DNA of 45,167 bases from positions 1 to 45,167 of the forward strand of contig JAEZCD010000291.1 in assembly GCA_023430145.1 (NCBI GenBank), read 5' to 3'. Positions 41,971 to 45,167 of this stretch are shown piece after piece. The notes beneath the pieces were generated by a model, which made no database searches, was not told the DNA's origin, and saw only the letters and a program-made list of their open reading frames with translations. This DNA comes from Pseudomonadota bacterium (GTDB lineage: Bacteria; Pseudomonadota; Alphaproteobacteria; Rhizobiales; Methylopilaceae). The stretch's first letter is position 1. Each line of letters starts with the position of its first letter. A program made the translations under genes and the position numbers.

Positions 41971-43003
41971 TGATCGTCTGGCCGCTGCGCGCGCTCTCGA
42001 TGCCGGCGAAAATCAGCGCCGCCGCCTGCAGGTTCGCCTCGACATGGGTCTCCATCTCGGCGCCGCCGTCAAGCCAGGCGCAGAACTTCTCGATCAGCCA
42101 GTTGTTCAGCCATTTCGGCTGGGTGATGAGCTGGATCTTCTGGCCCTGCCCCTCGCGGCAGCGCTGGCGCACGAGCTGGCTGCGCGAAAAAATCTCGATC
42201 TCGCGGTTGTTCAGGATCGCGGTGCCGAGCTCGCAGTCGACCCGGACATACTCCTTGGTCCAGTCGTTGAGGCCGACGGCGGCGGTGGACGAGCCCTCGT
42301 AGACGCCGCGTACCCCGTTCTCGAACACCATCATGACGATGCCGTCGGTATCGCCGGCATATTTCGCCCAGTCGGGCTTCCATGTGGAGGCGGTCAGCGT
42401 GCGGCAGTGCGCCCCCGCAAAATCGGCGACGAGGTCGAGATGGTGGACGGCGCCCTCGATCATCAGCGGGTCCTGCATCGTGTGCCGGAACAGCGCGCCC
42501 CAGGCCATGTGCTCGCGCAGGTCGGCGAAATAGCGGCAGCTGACATTGTTGACCCGGCCGAGCTGGCCCGAGCGAACGACCTGGCGCAGCGTCGTCTTGT
42601 CCTGGTCGAAGCGGTGGCTCATCGTCACCGCCATCTTGCGGCCGGCGGCGCGGACCTTGCGCACGATGCGGGCGGAGGCCGCCATGGTGTCGGCGATCGG
42701 CTTCTCGCAGAGGATGTCGACGCCGTGCGCGAGCGCGATGTCGACGATCGCCTCGTGATGGCCGGGCGGCACGACGATGGTGCAGAAGTCGGCCCGGTGC
42801 GCGGCGAAGGCGGCTTGCGGATCGGTGTAGCAGGCCGCCTGGGGCAGCTTCAGCGCCTTGCGGCCGAACTCGAGGGCCGCCGGATCGATGTCGACCAGCG
42901 CCACCACCTCGATCGTGCCGTCGGCGATGTTGGAGGCCAGGAACTCGGTGCACCAGCGCCGGCCGAAGGTGCCGACGCCGACATGGATGACCTGCTTCGT
43001 CAT
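41933..43003 (-). CDS. Gfo/Idh/MocA-family oxidoreductase
   Basis: The 356-residue protein has the N-terminal NAD-binding fold (VIHVGVGTFGRRWCTEFLAS), the conserved ILCEKPIADTMAASARIVRK with the catalytic-region EKP, and the histidine in EGAVHHLDLVADFAG. Family members oxidise sugars or inositols, often beside ThuA and sugar ABC genes as here. It lies 4 bases after the cupin gene and overlaps the regulator gene by 38 bases, so these three minus-strand genes are one operon facing the transport operon. Confidence 0.92.
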   Translation of the reverse strand: MTKQVIHVGVGTFGRRWCTEFLASNIADGTIEVVALVDIDPAALEFGRKALKLPQAACYTDPQAAFAAHRADFCTIVVPPGHHEAIVDIALAHGVDILCEKPIADTMAASARIVRKVRAAGRKMAVTMSHRFDQDKTTLRQVVRSGQLGRVNNVSCRYFADLREHMAWGALFRHTMQDPLMIEGAVHHLDLVADFAGAHCRTLTASTWKPDWAKYAGDTDGIVMMVFENGVRGVYEGSSTAAVGLNDWTKEYVRVDCELGTAILNNREIEIFSRSQLVRQRCREGQGQKIQLITQPKWLNNWLIEKFCAWLDGGAEMETHVEANLQAAALIFAGIESARSGQTINVQDYIRSFDGS

Positions 43004-43007
43004 GGGT

Positions 43008-43646
43008 TCAGAGTCTCTCGGGCTTGGGCTCTGCGGGGCCGTGGGTGTGATTCCAGAGATGGCCGACGCGCTTGCGGCCCTCGAGCGTGGTCTCGAAGAA
43101 GACCGCCTTCACCGGCTCGGAGACCGTCGCCATGTCGTGGTGATGGCCCATGCCGATGGCGATGCAGTCGCCGGGGCTGGCATCGAAGAAGCGCTCGCCG
43201 ACGACGACGGTGCCGCGGCCTTCGAGCATGAGCCAGTACTCGTCGCAATCGTGATAGTGCGAATCGACACGCGTCGCCTTGGGGTAGGGGACCGGGTCGC
43301 CGCCATTCGTCGCGCCCGGCTCGTCGACGACGCGGAAGACGCCGCAGCCGGCCATGTCCTCGCCCCAGGTCCCGCAGAGGCGCACGAGCTGCGTCTTGGC
43401 GCCGTGGCCGGTGACGCGCCAGGCTTCGAAGCCCGGCTTGTCGTGGACATCGAGGAACTGGCCTTCCTTGAGGACGACGGAGCCGGATTGGCCGGCGATC
43501 TGCGCCGTGCCGCCGGCGCAGAGGAGGCGCTCTTTCGCCGTCGTCCGCCGGCGGGCGGCCGTCTGTGCGTCGGCGAGATCGAGGATTTCGAAGGAGCGGA
43601 GCGTGCACCAGTCGGGTGGTGCTTCGTGACTGCGGAAGAGCGGCAA
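43008..43646 (-). CDS. Cupin-domain protein, two-barrel type
   Basis: The 212-residue protein has a first, weak cupin barrel (about 50-110, around SGSVVLKEGQFLDVHDKPGF) and a clear second one with DSHYHDCDEYWLMLEGRG (His, His, Glu metal ligands) and FFDASPGDCIAIGMGHHHDM. It may be a sugar isomerase or a metal-binding accessory protein in the same pathway as the downstream dehydrogenase. It is the first gene of the minus-strand operon. About 200 gene-free bases separate it from the divergent gene at 43844. Confidence 0.85.
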   Translation of the reverse strand: MPLFRSHEAPPDWCTLRSFEILDLADAQTAARRRTTAKERLLCAGGTAQIAGQSGSVVLKEGQFLDVHDKPGFEAWRVTGHGAKTQLVRLCGTWGEDMAGCGVFRVVDEPGATNGGDPVPYPKATRVDSHYHDCDEYWLMLEGRGTVVVGERFFDASPGDCIAIGMGHHHDMATVSEPVKAVFFETTLEGRKRVGHLWNHTHGPAEPKPERL

Positions 43647-43843
43647 ACCGGCACCTCGGATACGTCGTGAACGTCCGGAGGTGCGGGCGGGAGGCTCTGC
43701 GCCTGCCCGGAGCCCGTCCCGGCTACCTCCCCGAAAAGCCCCGCTTGCGGCCGCGACGACCGGTGCCGAGCTTTGTCGCGACGGTGGCTCAGCCGCGCGC
43801 GATCGACAGCGACAAACTCGCCCCCGATGGGTAGAATTGGGAA

Positions 43844-44443
43844 ATGCGCGGCCTGCACGCGACCCTGCGGCCGAGGATCGTCGTGACCGAGACCACTCCC
43901 GCGGAGCCGGCGCCGCGAGCGCGCTGCCCTTTCCGCATCGTCGCCGGCGAGGCGCGTGACTGGGAGGGCGTCGCCAAGGACGAGGTGCTGCTCGTCTGTC
44001 CCTGGCTCGCCGGGCTCGAACCGCAGACGGGGCTGTGGCTCGCCGCCATGCCGATCCACGACTGCAACGCCTTCCTGGACGGCGCGTGGCGGCTCACCGC
44101 GCCGGAGGGGCTGCGCGAGCGCTGCCATGTCGGCATCTTCGCCCTCGACCGTCTTCGCTCCGGCAAGCAGATCTTCGGTCCCTTGCGCGAGAAGGGCGTC
44201 GCGGCCGTGATCAACCTGCCGAGCATCGGCTTTTTCGACGGCGCGACGGCGCAAACATTCGGCCGCCTCGGCTTCACCCTCGAAAACGAGATCGCCTTCC
44301 TGGCACAGGCGCGCAGCGAGGGCTTTCGCACGGCGCTATGCGCGCGCGCCGATGTCGTGCTGGAGCCGGAGCGGGCGGCACAGTTCGCCTTCGTGCTGCG
44401 CCATCAGGGGCCGGGCCGGCCGCTCCTCATCGAGCCGCCGTGA
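43844..44443 (+). CDS. Half-length PEP-hydrolase-like TIM-barrel protein
   Basis: The 199-residue protein matches the middle of the two TIM-barrel proteins nearby: VGIFALDRLRSGKQIFGPLR followed by GVAAVINLPSIGFFDGATAQ and GFTLENEIAFLAQARSEGFR align with AGFAGIANFPTAILIDGDYR and FARELELLRIARERGLSSLA of the regulator. It stops where the others continue into the glycine-rich second half of the barrel. It has no frameshift visible, so it is either a genuine short variant or a trimmed paralogue. A GTG at 43883 behind GAGGA is an alternative start. It is divergent from the cupin operon. Confidence 0.65.
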   Translation: MRGLHATLRPRIVVTETTPAEPAPRARCPFRIVAGEARDWEGVAKDEVLLVCPWLAGLEPQTGLWLAAMPIHDCNAFLDGAWRLTAPEGLRERCHVGIFALDRLRSGKQIFGPLREKGVAAVINLPSIGFFDGATAQTFGRLGFTLENEIAFLAQARSEGFRTALCARADVVLEPERAAQFAFVLRHQGPGRPLLIEPP

Positions 44444-44458
44444 AGGAGGGGACGACCC

Positions 44459-44791
44459 CTATCGGCTGCCGCGGGCGCGAAGATGCTGCCGCAGGCGGTC
44501 GCGGATGGCGGCGTCGAGCGCATCGGCTGCGGACGCATCCGGTGATCGCAGCTGCGGCGCCGTCGCGTCCTCGCCTTCGCCACCCAGCATGGACCAGAGC
44601 TCGTCGATCAGCGTCTCGGCCGGCGCCGGCCGCTCCGCACCGCGCGCCTCGGCCTCGCGCAGCGCCTGGGGGATGAAGGCGTGCGCGACGCCGTAGTCGG
44701 CCTTGCCCTTGGCGCCGCTCGCGGCCCGCAGCCGCACATATTCCAGCATCTCGTCGACGACGCGCAGCGCCCGCTCTTCCGCCCAGTCCAT
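44459..44791 (-). CDS. Hypothetical protein (110 aa)
   Basis: The protein starts MDWAEERALRVVDEMLEYVR and has a helical, charged composition, with a Ser/Asp/Ala-rich middle (GGEGEDATAPQLRSPDASAA) and a basic end (RDRLRQHLRARGSR). GGAAG lies just before ATG 44791; a GTG at 44815 would add 8 residues. No family is recognised. It converges on the gene ending at 44443. The 281 bases to its right hold only the terminator at 45002-45040. Confidence 0.6.
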   Translation of the reverse strand: MDWAEERALRVVDEMLEYVRLRAASGAKGKADYGVAHAFIPQALREAEARGAERPAPAETLIDELWSMLGGEGEDATAPQLRSPDASAADALDAAIRDRLRQHLRARGSR

Positions 44792-45001
44792 GCTTCCGAT
44801 CCGATGCGCGATCACCCCGGCTATGCTGCGGACCGCCGGAGCGGGACAGCCCAGGCCGGGCGCCGCCGTGAGGCCGCGGCAGGCCGGGAGACGGACATTC
44901 GCGCTCGGCCGCCGAATGGTCCGTCCCCACCGTCTATCCGACGATGCCGGCCCGTCAAATCGCCGGGCGGGATGCGCGGTCGGACGTGGCGGGCGCGCCC
45001 G

Positions 45002-45040
45002 GAAAAAGCAAGACGCCGCCGGCCCGTGGGGACCGGCGGC
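45002..45040 (-). terminator. Rho-independent terminator for the gene at the right edge
   Basis: Read on the minus strand, GCCGCCGG and CCGGCGGC pair over 8 bases (arms 45033-45040 and 45015-45022) and are followed by CGTCTTGCTTTTTCC. This stem plus T-rich tail lies about 33 bases after the stop of the Tyr-rich protein gene. Confidence 0.7.
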
Positions 45041-45072
45041 CAGCGGCGAGGCCGTGAGAGGGGGGCGGGATC

Positions 45073-45167
45073 TCAGTAGCCGTAGCCGCCGTAGGAATAG
45101 CTGTTGTAGTAGTGGCGCTTGGGCGCATAGTAGTTGTTGTAGTAGCGCTTCGGCGCGACATAGACGT
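45073..45167 (-). CDS. C-terminal end of a Tyr-rich protein (partial)
   Basis: Only the last 31 codons are in the window. They read VYVAPKRYYNNYYAPKRHYY and then NSYSYGGYGY before the stop, with a repeated APKRYY/APKRHYY unit. Short Tyr/Asn/Gly-rich tails like this occur on small exported or surface-associated proteins of Hyphomicrobiales, of unknown role. The 5' end lies outside the window, so neither signal peptide nor length can be judged. A good terminator follows. Confidence 0.65.
   Translation of the reverse strand, partial: VYVAPKRYYNNYYAPKRHYYNSYSYGGYGY

Noticed and set aside
36857..44443. Viral-defence system, because Tm-1 blocks a plant virus
   Set aside because: The neighbours are a sugar transporter and sugar-modifying enzymes with no nuclease, toxin or defence gene. 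The Tm-1 effect in tomato comes from binding a viral protein and does not predict the bacterial role.

Overview
The window is GC-rich, densely coded DNA from an alphaproteobacterium, most likely a soil- or water-dwelling member of the Hyphomicrobiales. This rests on the gene families present: tripartite tricarboxylate transporters, a GAF-adenylate cyclase, Tm-1/PEP-hydrolase genes, several class III aminotransferases and IclR/GntR/LysR regulators. It is a catabolic chromosomal region. I see no rRNA or tRNA gene, phage gene, transposase or CRISPR array.

Layout. (1) 1-7449: housekeeping-like and isolated metabolic genes (secreted protein, quinone oxidoreductase, biotin carboxylase, amidase, GNAT acetyltransferase, class III aminotransferase). 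(2) 7787-9122: two gene fragments joined head to head, the 3' part of a GAF-adenylate cyclase (minus) and the 3' part of a DapA-family gene (plus). (3) 9119-16586: a tightly coupled run on the plus strand with a three-component flavin/2Fe-2S amine dehydrogenase, an amino-acid ABC transporter with a broken permease, a second DapA-family enzyme, an aminotransferase and an SDR, followed by an opposing IclR regulator. (4) 17609-18494: a broken cyclase (kynurenine-formamidase-like) fused to the broken end of a solute-binding protein. (5) 18896-24928: ArfB, then a GntR regulator facing a TctCBA transporter and an L-arabinonate-type dehydratase. (6) 24975-28705: cupin, periplasmic sulfurtransferase with DUF1127 partner, 1-Cys peroxiredoxin and a divergent LysR. 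(7) 29069-29898: a copper module with an HMA metallochaperone and a Cys-rich copper-storage protein. (8) 30334-31283: the missing 5' parts of the same GAF-cyclase and DapA genes. (9) 31391-33631: aminotransferase and a frameshifted beta-keto acid cleavage enzyme. (10) 33795-44443: a carbohydrate ABC transporter without ATPase, ThuA, split Tm-1/PEP hydrolase genes, SRPBCC, an opposing TIM-barrel/AAA+/Fis regulator, Gfo/Idh dehydrogenase, cupin and a half-length third TIM-barrel protein. (11) The right edge holds a hypothetical gene and the end of a Tyr-rich protein gene.

The main discovery is that blocks 2 and 8 are reciprocal halves. Inverting about 21.9 kb between positions 8783 and 30705 rebuilds both a 455-residue GAF-adenylate cyclase (one internal stop) and a 305-residue DapA-family enzyme (one extra C). 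It also places the whole operon of block 3 behind the promoter region at 31284-31390, which carries a dyad found again upstream of the broken cyclase. So the region appears to be a catabolic island split by an inversion and now decaying: most disabled genes lie in it or on its borders. The second point of interest is block 10, where three copies of the PEP-hydrolase-type TIM barrel sit within 6 kb, one of them as the sensor of a regulator whose AAA+ motor motifs are degraded.
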